From positions 1 to 64,000 of the forward strand of contig NZ_JAKZGD010000003.1 in NCBI RefSeq assembly GCF_022549495.1: a DNA stretch of 64,000 nt. Reading direction: 5' to 3'. The DNA is from Acinetobacter sp. ANC 4805 (GTDB lineage Bacteria > Pseudomonadota > Gammaproteobacteria > Pseudomonadales > Moraxellaceae). Positions 27,299 through 35,916 of this stretch are shown one piece after another. The notes below the pieces were generated by a model. It saw only the letters and a program-made list of their open reading frames with translations. It was not told where the DNA came from and ran no database searches. The position numbers and the translations under genes were made by a program. Positions within the stretch are counted from its first letter, which is position 1, and the number at the start of each line of letters is the position of its first letter.

Positions 27299-28582
27299 AT
27301 GAATACGATGGTCAAAGGTCTCACGTATACAGAACAAGGTACAACCGCTTGGAATAATTATCTAAAGCAGTTGGAAAAAGTGGCTCCCTATCTTGGTGAG
27401 CTGAGTGAACGCTTAGAGATGCTTCGGCGTCCGAAGCGGAGTTTAATTGTCGACATTCCTGTCATTATGGATGATGGCTCGGTACAACATTTTGAAGGTT
27501 ATCGCGTTCAGCACAATCTAACTCGTGGTCCAGGAAAGGGCGGAGTAAGATTCCATCCTGATGTCAATCTCGATGAGGTGATGGCACTTTCGGCATGGAT
27601 GACCATTAAATGTGCTGCGTTAAATTTACCTTTTGGTGGTGCGAAAGGAGGGGTGCGTGTCGATCCAACACAATTATCTAAGCGAGAATTGGAGCGATTA
27701 ACTCGACGTTATACTGCAGAAATCAATTTTATTATTGGACCTCAAAAAGATATTCCAGCACCAGATGTTGGGACAAATCCACAGACGATGGCATGGATGA
27801 TGGATACTTTTTCCATGAATGCGGGTTCTACCATAACGGGTGTTGTGACAGGTAAACCTGTACATCTTGGCGGGTCTTTAGGACGCGTCAAAGCAACGGG
27901 TCGTGGCGTGTATATTTCAGGTCGTGAAGTCGCTCAGCAAATTGGTTTAGATTTAAATGATGCTCGAGTGTGTGTACAAGGCTTTGGTAATGTCGGTAGT
28001 GAAGCCGCTTTATTATTCCATGAAAATGGCAGTAAGGTGATTTGTGTACAAGACCACTCTGCAACTTTGTATCAAGAGCAAGGAATTGATATTGCAAAGT
28101 TAATTGAATACTCAAGAAGCAATCAAAAGATTCAAGGATTCTCCGTAGCAGATGAAATTCAAGCTTCAGAATTTTGGGCTATTCCCGCTGAAGTTTTTAT
28201 TCCAGCCGCATTAGAGGGGGTAATTAATACCCATGTTGCTCAAACCATTCAAGCCAAAATAATTTTAGAAGGTGCCAATGGCCCGACTTTAACAGAAGCG
28301 GATGAAATCTTGAGCGATCGTCAAATCACGGTTGTACCCGATGTCATTTGTAATGCAGGTGGTGTAACGGTCAGTTATTTTGAATGGGTACAAGACCTAG
28401 CGAGTTACTTTTGGACTGAAGAAGAAATCAATCAACGCATGGATGTGATCATGAAAAATGCCGTACACAGCATTTGGTCTAAAGCCGAAGAGGTGGATTG
28501 TTCTTTGCGTACTGCGGCTTATATTCTGGCATGTGAGCGTATTTTAATTGCCCGCAAAGAGCGCGGTATTTATCCAGGTTAA
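27299..28582 (+). CDS. gdhA: Glutamate dehydrogenase (copy 1, GABA cluster)
   Basis: Catalyses reversible oxidative deamination of glutamate to 2-oxoglutarate. The 427-aa protein has the Glu-binding [13 protein letters not shown] segment with the catalytic Lys/Asp region ([14 protein letters not shown]) and the dinucleotide fold [14 protein letters not shown]. The NAD/NADP preference is not certain from sequence. Placed with gabT, it can regenerate 2-oxoglutarate, the amino acceptor of GABA transaminase. It lies 280 bp downstream of the shared operator, oriented toward it. A closely related paralogue is at 43215-44489. Confidence 0.95.
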   Translation: MNTMVKGLTYTEQGTTAWNNYLKQLEKVAPYLGELSERLEMLRRPKRSLIVDIPVIMDDGSVQHFEGYRVQHNLTRGPGKGGVRFHPDVNLDEVMALSAWMTIKCAALNLPFGGAKGGVRVDPTQLSKRELERLTRRYTAEINFIIGPQKDIPAPDVGTNPQTMAWMMDTFSMNAGSTITGVVTGKPVHLGGSLGRVKATGRGVYISGREVAQQIGLDLNDARVCVQGFGNVGSEAALLFHENGSKVICVQDHSATLYQEQGIDIAKLIEYSRSNQKIQGFSVADEIQASEFWAIPAEVFIPAALEGVINTHVAQTIQAKIILEGANGPTLTEADEILSDRQITVVPDVICNAGGVTVSYFEWVQDLASYFWTEEEINQRMDVIMKNAVHSIWSKAEEVDCSLRTAAYILACERILIARKERGIYPG

Positions 28583-28588
28583 TGACAT

Positions 28589-28684
28589 GATCTCTTGCAA
28601 GAGAAAATGGGATTAACTCTGGGCTTGGGTATTCACTGCCTTGAATCATTAGATTTAATCAAAAAATTACTTTTGCGAGAGATC
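28589..28684. mobile_element. Possible 96-bp MITE-like element
   Basis: Bounded by GATCTCTTGCAAGAG (28589-28603) and TTTTGCGAGAGATC (28671-28684), inverted with respect to each other. The right end also resembles the IS end at 79-94 (TCAAAA..TTACTTT.GC.AGAGATC). It has no coding capacity and lies six bases after the gdh stop. No clear target duplication was found. Confidence 0.45.
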
Positions 28685-28721
28685 CTTTTGAAATTGATTT
28701 TTTCTTTCTGGGGTTTTTCTT

Positions 28722-29897
28722 ATGTTACAACGTTTTTTAATGAAGTCATTTTCATTGTGTACTCTCGCGAGTGTTATTAGTGTACCTACCTTTGCACAGG
28801 CAGATAGTCTTTCTTGGGGAAATGCAGATACTGATTTAGGAAAACTGACAATGTCAGGTTGGGTGCGCGCCAATTATCAAGATAAAGATTATTCGGATAG
28901 TGACCATAAATTAAAATTTAATGCTGCAAAACTAAGTGTGAAATATGATGCCAAGTCATTTTTTGGCCAAGCGGAATACCGTTGTTATCAAAATGATACG
29001 CTATGTGATTTCTCAACTTTGGTGAATGCAAATGTGGGCTATAAATTGAATGAGCATAGCCGTATTACAGTAGGTCTACAGGATATGCCTTTTGGTATTG
29101 GTCGTTTCTGGAGTAGCAGTTGGTATGGTAGTTCACTAGACAATGCTGGTTTAGAAGATGTGCATAATCTAGGTATTAATTGGCAGCAGCAGTTGGGTAC
29201 AAATACGGTCGTGAACTTGGCTTATTTTGTTGGTGATGGTGGTCATTTTGTTGGTGATGGTGATGCGGCACGTTATGCAGCTAACTATGTGAAACCTGAT
29301 GATGCTACCGTAGATGAAATCAAAGAAAGAAACATGTGGGTTGCACGAATTAATCAGCAAATTCCCTTAGATAATGAGCTAGTTAAGCTGAATGTTGGGG
29401 GATCATATTGGTATTCAGACCTTAAAAATAGTAGCAATGATCAAACTGGACACCGCAATGCATGGAATATTTTTGGTCGCTTAAACTATCAAGATGCAAA
29501 TTTGACTTTGACGGCTGGGCAGAATCGGGCAAATACTCAATCGTTAAGTCAGCCTGACTATGCAACAGTAGGCTCTTTTGAATCGAAATATTATGTTGCG
29601 AATGATGCCAATTATTATGTCGCCAATGTGGACTATAAAATCAATCATTTCTATCAAGATTATGACCTGACGCCTTATGCGAGTTATACCATTTTTGATA
29701 AGGACAAGTCGGATTTTGCGACATCGACGCGCAGTATCTTAGGGGCTCAATTGGATATGAAGCAGTTCTCTTTAGCTGCTGAATATATTACAGGCAAAAA
29801 TGATGTGTTTATTGGGGGAGATTCTGCTTCTTTGGCAGAAGGTGATAGCTCTGGACATAGCCGACTCTTGAATTTGTTATTTATCTACAATTTCTAA
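28722..29897 (+). CDS. Outer-membrane porin-like channel
   Basis: A 391-aa protein with a signal peptide (hydrophobic stretch ending in VPTFAQA) followed by alternating beta strands and a terminal Phe-containing strand (LNLLFIYNF), typical of outer-membrane beta-barrels. Most strands are aromatic-rich and spaced by Asp/Asn loops. The transported solute is not known; placement in the GABA/glutamate block suggests uptake of GABA, glutamate or a related anion. It could be cotranscribed with gdh across the 140-bp gap. Confidence 0.8.
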   Translation: MLQRFLMKSFSLCTLASVISVPTFAQADSLSWGNADTDLGKLTMSGWVRANYQDKDYSDSDHKLKFNAAKLSVKYDAKSFFGQAEYRCYQNDTLCDFSTLVNANVGYKLNEHSRITVGLQDMPFGIGRFWSSSWYGSSLDNAGLEDVHNLGINWQQQLGTNTVVNLAYFVGDGGHFVGDGDAARYAANYVKPDDATVDEIKERNMWVARINQQIPLDNELVKLNVGGSYWYSDLKNSSNDQTGHRNAWNIFGRLNYQDANLTLTAGQNRANTQSLSQPDYATVGSFESKYYVANDANYYVANVDYKINHFYQDYDLTPYASYTIFDKDKSDFATSTRSILGAQLDMKQFSLAAEYITGKNDVFIGGDSASLAEGDSSGHSRLLNLLFIYNF

Positions 29898-29918
29898 TTT
29901 TCTCTATGCCCGTGTAAT

Positions 29919-29947
29919 GGCACCTTTTGGAAAGGTGCTATTTTTTT
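29919..29947 (+). terminator. Porin terminator
   Basis: GCACCTTT (29920-29927) pairs perfectly with AAAGGTGC (29931-29938), followed by TA and a seven-base T-run. It ends the gdh-porin transcript before the gabTD promoter. Confidence 0.88.
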
Positions 29948-30022
29948 ATTGATTTTTATTAAGTATTTGAATTTTAATTGTTTTGTTTGATTTTAATTGA
30001 AAATAAGCGCAAAGATCAAATG

Positions 30023-30060
30023 AATTGGCTCTCTTCATCTTCATTAAAGTGGCTCTCGTC
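30023..30060 (+). promoter_or_regulatory. GabR-type operator upstream of gabT
   Basis: AATTGGCTCTC and AGTGGCTCTCGTC with half-sites TGGCTCTC at 30026 and 30050, 24 bp apart, ending 114 bp before the gabT ATG. Orientation is the same relative to the gene as in the gabP and gdh copies. Confidence 0.8.
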
Positions 30061-30174
30061 TCATCGTAATAAAAGCGCAAAATGCAAAAGAACCATGAGT
30101 CATCTGCATATCATCAATCGCATGATATGGATGCCAAAATTTTACAAAGTATGAATCAAGAATGAGGATACGAA

Positions 30175-31434
30175 ATGGACAGTAAACACTCTGCACTGAA
30201 CGCACGTAAACAACAAGCAACACCTCGTGGTGTTGGTGTCATGTGTCAATGGTATGCGGAGAAAGCAGAAAATGCGACGATTTGGGATGCTGAAGGTAAT
30301 CAATTTATTGATTTTGCAGGAGGCATTGCGGTACTGAATACAGGTCATCGCCACCCTAAAATTATTGCTGCTGTTACTGAACAATTAACCAAATTTACCC
30401 ATACAGCTTATCAAGTTGTACCTTATGAAAGTTATATTTCATTGGCTGAGCGCATTAATGAGCGAGCGCCGATTGAAGGTGCAGCAAAAACTTCATTTTT
30501 TTCTACAGGTGCTGAAGCCGTAGAAAATGCAGTTAAAATTGCTCGTGCGCATACTGGTCGTCACGGTATCGTGACTTTTGGTAACGGTTTCCACGGTCGT
30601 TCATTTATGACAATGGCAATGACAGGTAAAACAGCACCGTACAAACGTGACTTTGGTGTTATGCCAGCAGGTGTTTTTCATGCACGTTATCCAGTAGAGT
30701 CAAAAGGCGTTACTGTAAATGATGCAATTCAAAGTGTTGAAGATATTTTTGCTGAAGATATTGCAGCACATGATGTTGCTGCGATTGTACTTGAACCAGT
30801 ACAAGGCGAAGGTGGCTTCAATGTTGTACCCGCAGAGTTTTTAACACGTTTGCGTGCGTTGTGTGACCAACATGGCATTCTCATTATTGCGGATGAAGTA
30901 CAGTCTGGTTTTGCTCGTACAGGCAAATTATTTGCAATGGACCATTACGAAACGAAAGCTGACCTGATTACGATGGCAAAAAGCTTGGGTGGTGGTTTTC
31001 CGATTTCAGCGGTTGTTGGGCGTGTTGATGTCATGGATGCACCTAATCCTGGTGGTTTAGGTGGAACTTATGCGGGTAACCCAATTGCAGTTGCTGCTGC
31101 ACATGCAGTGATTGATGTTATTGAAAGTGAAGGGTTATGTGATCGTGCCAATGAATTAGGTACGGAATTAGTTGCGGTATTGAATACAATCAAAGCAAGT
31201 TCAAATGTCGTCACGGATATTCGTGCTTTAGGTTCAATGGTCGCAGTAGAGTTAGAAACAGCTGACCAAGCCAAAGCTATACAGAATTATGCAATGCAGA
31301 ATGGTTTGTTAATTTTAACATGTGGTCGTTATGGTAATGTTATTCGTTTCCTTTATCCTCTAACGATTCCAACTGAGCAATTCCGTGAAGCTCTTGCGAT
31401 TTTAAAACAAGGATTTGCAACTCTAACTGCATAA
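30175..31434 (+). CDS. gabT: 4-aminobutyrate--2-oxoglutarate transaminase
   Basis: Class III aminotransferase of 419 aa that converts GABA plus 2-oxoglutarate into succinate semialdehyde plus glutamate. Seen are STGAEAVENAVKIAR, FHGRSFMTMAMTGK, the PLP-contact DEVQSGFARTG and the lysine motif MAKSLGGGFPISAV. GAGGAT lies before the ATG. It is followed by gabD after 15 bp or less, forming the gabTD operon, and is preceded by a GabR-type operator. Confidence 0.96.
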   Translation: MDSKHSALNARKQQATPRGVGVMCQWYAEKAENATIWDAEGNQFIDFAGGIAVLNTGHRHPKIIAAVTEQLTKFTHTAYQVVPYESYISLAERINERAPIEGAAKTSFFSTGAEAVENAVKIARAHTGRHGIVTFGNGFHGRSFMTMAMTGKTAPYKRDFGVMPAGVFHARYPVESKGVTVNDAIQSVEDIFAEDIAAHDVAAIVLEPVQGEGGFNVVPAEFLTRLRALCDQHGILIIADEVQSGFARTGKLFAMDHYETKADLITMAKSLGGGFPISAVVGRVDVMDAPNPGGLGGTYAGNPIAVAAAHAVIDVIESEGLCDRANELGTELVAVLNTIKASSNVVTDIRALGSMVAVELETADQAKAIQNYAMQNGLLILTCGRYGNVIRFLYPLTIPTEQFREALAILKQGFATLTA

Positions 31435-31449
31435 TAATGAGTGATTGAA

Positions 31450-32898
31450 ATGCTTCAAGATCATTTAAAATATTTATTACAGCATCCAGATATTTGCTTT
31501 GAGCCACCTTTAAATGGCAATTATATTGAAGTAAATGATGCGGCAACCCATGAAACATTGGCATGGGTCAAATCACTTGACCGTGAGGCTGTAGAACAAG
31601 CAATTGCTCGTTCACAGGCGGCACAGGTTGGCTGGAAAGCACAAACTGCATTGCAACGAGCAGATGTTCTGTGGGCATGGTATAACCTAATGCAGCAGAA
31701 CAAAGAGCAATTGGCACAAATCCTAACGGCAGAGCAAGGTAAGCCTTTAGCTGAAGCCCGTGGTGAAATTGCTTATGCTGCATCATTTATTCGATGGTTT
31801 GCAGAACAGGCACGCCGTATTGATGGTGAGGTATTGACACCCACTTTAGCACACCAGCGTCTGTTGGTGATTAAGCAAGCGATAGGTGTAACAGCCGCAA
31901 TTACGCCGTGGAATTTTCCAGCGGCAATGATTACACGTAAAGCTGCACCTGCAATTGCAGCAGGTTGTTCGATGCTCGTAAAGCCTGCTGAGCAAACACC
32001 ATTAACAGCATATGCTTTAGAAGTTTTGGCGCTACAAGCAGGATTACCACAAGATGTTTTATTACATATTAGTGGTGATGCGATTGAAGTGGGTAAAACC
32101 TTATGCGCAAGTGATACAGTAAAAAAACTGAGCTTTACTGGTTCAACTCAAGTAGGTCGAATTTTGATGGAACAGTGTTCACCGACCATCAAAAAATTAT
32201 CACTTGAATTGGGTGGTAATGCACCTGTATTGGTTTTTGACGATGCTAATCTAGAGCAGGCTGTTCAAGGCATTATGGTCAGCAAATTCCGCAACAGTGG
32301 TCAAACCTGTGTGTGTGCTAACCGTATTTATGTACAAGCGGGTATTTATGATGCTCTCGCTGAAAAATTAACCGTTGCGGTTGCCAATTTAAAAGTTGGT
32401 GATGGTCGTCATGAAGGATCAACTCAAGGTCCACTGATTGATGAAGATGCGATTGCTAAAGTTCAGTCACATATTGCAGATGCCGTTGGTAAAGGTGCAC
32501 AAGTTAAAATTGGTGGGCAGCGTTCAAGTTTGGGTGGTACTTTCTTTGAGCCAACCGTACTGACCGAAGTCACTCAAGAGATGAGCGTTGCAAAAGAAGA
32601 AACGTTTGGCCCATTAGCGCCACTATTTCGATTCAATACTGAAGAAGAAGCAGTTGCGATGGCAAATGATACGGAATTTGGTTTGGCAACGTATGTATTT
32701 ACCCAAAATACAGCTCGCCAATGGCGTGTGGGTGAAGCATTAGAATATGGCATGGTTGGAATTAATACAGGTGCGATTTCAAATGAGGTTGCTCCATTTG
32801 GTGGAGTGAAGCAATCTGGTTTAGGGCGTGAAGGTTCTAAATTCGGGATTGATGAATATCTCGAAATGAAATATCTATGTGTGGATTTATCCTCATAA
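31450..32898 (+). CDS. gabD: Succinate-semialdehyde dehydrogenase
   Basis: Aldehyde dehydrogenase of 482 aa (ATG at 31450; a GTG at 31441 would add three residues). It oxidises succinate semialdehyde to succinate, which enters the TCA cycle. Active-site residues are visible: the general base Glu in LELGGNAP and the nucleophile Cys in GQTCVCANR, with ITPWNFP of the cofactor site. It follows gabT in one operon. Confidence 0.95.
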   Translation: MLQDHLKYLLQHPDICFEPPLNGNYIEVNDAATHETLAWVKSLDREAVEQAIARSQAAQVGWKAQTALQRADVLWAWYNLMQQNKEQLAQILTAEQGKPLAEARGEIAYAASFIRWFAEQARRIDGEVLTPTLAHQRLLVIKQAIGVTAAITPWNFPAAMITRKAAPAIAAGCSMLVKPAEQTPLTAYALEVLALQAGLPQDVLLHISGDAIEVGKTLCASDTVKKLSFTGSTQVGRILMEQCSPTIKKLSLELGGNAPVLVFDDANLEQAVQGIMVSKFRNSGQTCVCANRIYVQAGIYDALAEKLTVAVANLKVGDGRHEGSTQGPLIDEDAIAKVQSHIADAVGKGAQVKIGGQRSSLGGTFFEPTVLTEVTQEMSVAKEETFGPLAPLFRFNTEEEAVAMANDTEFGLATYVFTQNTARQWRVGEALEYGMVGINTGAISNEVAPFGGVKQSGLGREGSKFGIDEYLEMKYLCVDLSS

Positions 32899-32924
32899 AC
32901 ACGACTTACCATCATCAGTTAAAG

Positions 32925-32955
32925 ATCAGCCTTACCCATTTAAGGCTGATTTTTC
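32925..32955 (+). terminator. gabTD terminator
   Basis: ATCAGCCTTA (32925-32934) pairs perfectly with TAAGGCTGAT (32941-32950), followed by TTTT. Confidence 0.9.
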
Positions 32956-33298
32956 ATTTTTGGGAGGCTTCTATATTGAGCGATGTCTGTGATCAGCCAT
33001 CACTTTTTTTGGGGGATAATTCTAAGTCTGTTTGATGCTTTCGCCAATAACATCATTTATGGTTAAAATGCCAACAGTTGCTAAATAATGTACGATTCTG
33101 TTCTATTGTTTCAATAAAAATGATTGTAATTTAAACACACTATTTATTTACTAAATAATCAATGGTCTTGTATATAGTGAGATATATGCAGTTTTAGGTG
33201 TCTATTGGTGTAAATTATACACATTGTGAAAGTTCATTTTTAACAGAACTTTGAGCAAAGAAAATTTGATATTTGATGGACCATCGAAAGAGTAAGGT
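32956..33298 (+). other. Noncoding region upstream of maeA
   Basis: 343 bases without an open frame of note. It is AT-rich near 33130-33240 and should hold the maeA promoter; no recognised operator is seen and the TGGCTCTC motif is absent. The sequence GTAAGG directly precedes the maeA start codon. Confidence 0.5.
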
Positions 33299-34999
33299 AT
33301 GCCTGCAAATCCGAGTAAAACCCAAAAACCTTTGTATATTCCCTATGCTGGAAATGCTCTTTTAGAACTTCCACTCTTAAATAAAGGTTCTGCTTTTTCC
33401 ACAGAAGAGCGAGAACACTTTAACCTACATGGTCTGATACCCAATAATATAGAAAACATCGAAGAGCAAACACAGCGCTCTTATCAGCAGTATTTGTCAT
33501 TTGACAATAACTTGAATAAGCATATTTATTTAAGAAATATTCAAGACACCAATGAGACGCTGTTTTATAGCTTATTAAGTCAGCATTTAGATGAAATGCT
33601 TCCTATCATTTATACGCCAACGGTAGGAGAGGCTTGCCAACGCTTTTCTGACATTTATCGTCGTCATCGTGGCATCTTCATTTCTTATGCTGAACGTGAA
33701 TACATTGATCAGATTATTCATAATGTGAATAAGAAAAATGTAAAAGTGATTGTGATTACCGATGGTGAGCGCATCCTTGGTTTAGGTGATCAAGGCATTG
33801 GTGGGATGGGCATTCCAATTGGCAAACTCTCTTTATATACCGCATGTGGTGGTATTAGCCCAGCCTATACTTTACCGATTACCATCGACGTTGGCACAAA
33901 TAACCAAGCATTATTGAATGACCCAATTTACATGGGTTGGAAACAGCCTCGTATTCGTGGAGAGCAATACTATCAATTTGTGGAGCAAATTATTGCTGCT
34001 GTTCGCCAACGTTGGCCAAATGTACTCATACAGTTTGAAGATTTTGCTCAAACCAATGCCATGCCATTATTGACTCAATATCGAGATAAAATTTGCTGTT
34101 TTAATGATGATATTCAAGGAACGGCTGCGGTTACCGTTGCTACTTTAATTGCGGCATCAAGATCGCAGGGTAAACAACTTAAAGATCAAACGATTACATT
34201 TGTTGGGGCAGGTTCAGCAGGTTGTGGCATTGCAGAACATATCGTTAGACAAATGATGGATGAAGGCTTGAGTGATCACGAAGCTCGCTCACGTATTTTC
34301 ATGGTTGATCGTTTTGGTTTAATGACTGAACAACAAGCGAACCTATTAGACTTCCAACAAAAACTTGCCACTCCTGTGGACGTGATAAGAACATGGGAGT
34401 ATTCAGGTGAATATGTTTCACTGCTTGATGTTGTGAAAAATGCCAAGCCGAGTATTTTGATTGGTGTATCTGGACAGGCAGGCTTATTTAGTGAAGAAGT
34501 GATTAAAACCTTAGCTAAATATTATAAACACCCCATCGTTTTGCCATTATCTAACCCAACTTCTCAGGTAGAAGCACAACCTAAAGATATTATTGAATGG
34601 ACGCAAGGTGCTGCAATTGTGGCCACAGGCAGTCCTTTTGCACCCGTATATTTTGAAGGAAAGACTTATTCAATTGCCCAATGTAATAATTCTTATATTT
34701 TCCCTGGAATTGGTTTGGGCGTGATTGCATGTGGTGCAAATCATATCAGTGATGCTATGTTGATGGCTGCGAGTACAGCTTTGGCTGATTGTTCACCACG
34801 ATTGAGTAATGCCGCAGCAGACTTATTGCCAAATATTAATGATATTCAGCAAGTATCTAAGTTTATTGCGTTTAAAGTTGCAAAAGCAGCGATGGCAGAT
34901 GGATTGGCTATACCGATGAGCAATGATATTTTGAAAAAAGTGATCGAGGATAATTTCTGGACACCTGAATATCGAAATTATCGCCGTGTCACCTTCTGA
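33299..34999 (+). CDS. maeA: NAD-dependent malic enzyme
   Basis: Oxidative decarboxylation of malate to pyruvate, linking TCA intermediates to pyruvate. The 566-aa protein belongs to the long (MaeA/SfcA) type: [13 protein letters not shown], the catalytic Tyr region, [15 protein letters not shown], the metal-binding FEDFA and [11 protein letters not shown] motifs and the Rossmann [13 protein letters not shown]. It lies beside the GABA genes, whose succinate product becomes malate, so it makes metabolic sense as an exit to pyruvate. Confidence 0.96.
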   Translation: MPANPSKTQKPLYIPYAGNALLELPLLNKGSAFSTEEREHFNLHGLIPNNIENIEEQTQRSYQQYLSFDNNLNKHIYLRNIQDTNETLFYSLLSQHLDEMLPIIYTPTVGEACQRFSDIYRRHRGIFISYAEREYIDQIIHNVNKKNVKVIVITDGERILGLGDQGIGGMGIPIGKLSLYTACGGISPAYTLPITIDVGTNNQALLNDPIYMGWKQPRIRGEQYYQFVEQIIAAVRQRWPNVLIQFEDFAQTNAMPLLTQYRDKICCFNDDIQGTAAVTVATLIAASRSQGKQLKDQTITFVGAGSAGCGIAEHIVRQMMDEGLSDHEARSRIFMVDRFGLMTEQQANLLDFQQKLATPVDVIRTWEYSGEYVSLLDVVKNAKPSILIGVSGQAGLFSEEVIKTLAKYYKHPIVLPLSNPTSQVEAQPKDIIEWTQGAAIVATGSPFAPVYFEGKTYSIAQCNNSYIFPGIGLGVIACGANHISDAMLMAASTALADCSPRLSNAAADLLPNINDIQQVSKFIAFKVAKAAMADGLAIPMSNDILKKVIEDNFWTPEYRNYRRVTF

Positions 35000-35251
35000 T
35001 CGAGATCAAACGCTTTCGATGGTTATATCGAAAGTAGTTTGGTGGAGGATTAAATTCTACGCCTTAACACATGCTCAAGGTTGAATTCGGCTTGGTAGAT
35101 TTGATCATCTGCCAAGTCGCTCTAATTCCCGTCTCAGTTATGAAACCATGCATCACAATCATCTGTTATATTTTTTTTATAAAATCTGTATCTATGATTC
35201 AAATCTGTATTCATTCAAAGTATATGCATGGTCGATGCAGATGGAATGAAT

Positions 35252-35362
35252 ATGAGTTTTTTAAACAAGAAAAATAACGCAAGCTTTGTTTTCTTTATTA
35301 TTACGCTCTATGCTTTTTTAGGATTCGGCTTAGGTTATCTCATTTGGGAATATTTATTATAA
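35252..35362 (+). CDS. Small single-helix membrane protein, 36 aa
   Basis: ATG at 35252 with GGA eight bases upstream; the peptide starts MSFLNKKNNASF and continues as a hydrophobic helix with FLGFGLGYLIWEYLL at its end. Basic N-terminus and one membrane segment are typical of regulatory small membrane proteins. Too short to assign; the coding case rests on the clean helix and start. Confidence 0.4.
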   Translation: MSFLNKKNNASFVFFIITLYAFLGFGLGYLIWEYLL

Positions 35363-35916
35363 ATCAGTTGGATCATGCTAGGTTACTGATCCAGACTGAG
35401 CTGAAATTTTTAGCAGTAGGGGATACTACTGCTTGATGAATTGGATAGAAAAATATTCATTTTTGAGTCGTTTAACCGCTTTTTATTACCTTAATATTTA
35501 TAATAAAAAATTGGATATTTTTGATATTCGTTATCCTCTAATACAACATTCAAATGAAACAATGCTCATCAGGTTTTAGCTGTGTGCAACAGATGCTCTG
35601 AGCGTGATGGACAACAATATTTTGGTTCTATATTAAACTTTAATGAAAATAGTTTTAAATTTTTTTTAAACAAATAGCGCTACTCTAATTTTTTGATTTA
35701 AAAAAGGTTTGTTCAATATTTTGCGATGACAGCCTACGTTGTAAAACTGTGGTATTGTTGTAAATGATATTCTAATCAATTATCATTCTCATTTGTAGTG
35801 ATCTATATATCTTTGCATCCATCTTTCTGTGTATTTGCTTATCGCAATTTGAAAGCATCAGAAAAGGTGTATGTCGTGATTATCAATATCAATTGTAGAT
35901 GGTAGGCTTCATCCAT
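35363..35916 (+). promoter_or_regulatory. Long leader upstream of the TonB-dependent receptor
   Basis: About 550 bases without a supported gene. It contains a Fur-like site (35766-35794) and otherwise AT-rich DNA. A random 68-codon frame ends before it. Confidence 0.4.
35766..35794. promoter_or_regulatory. Fur-box-like site
   Basis: The stretch contains TGATATTCTAATCA and ATTATCATTCTCATTT; the right half matches the GATAATGATAATCATTATC consensus at 9 of 10 positions of its half, while the left half is weak. It lies 120-150 bp before the receptor start, which suits iron-controlled expression. Confidence 0.5.

Noticed and set aside
35071..35277. 68-codon frame downstream of maeA
   Set aside because: No ribosome-binding site, odd Ile/Cys-rich composition, and it overlaps the more plausible 36-aa membrane peptide in another frame.
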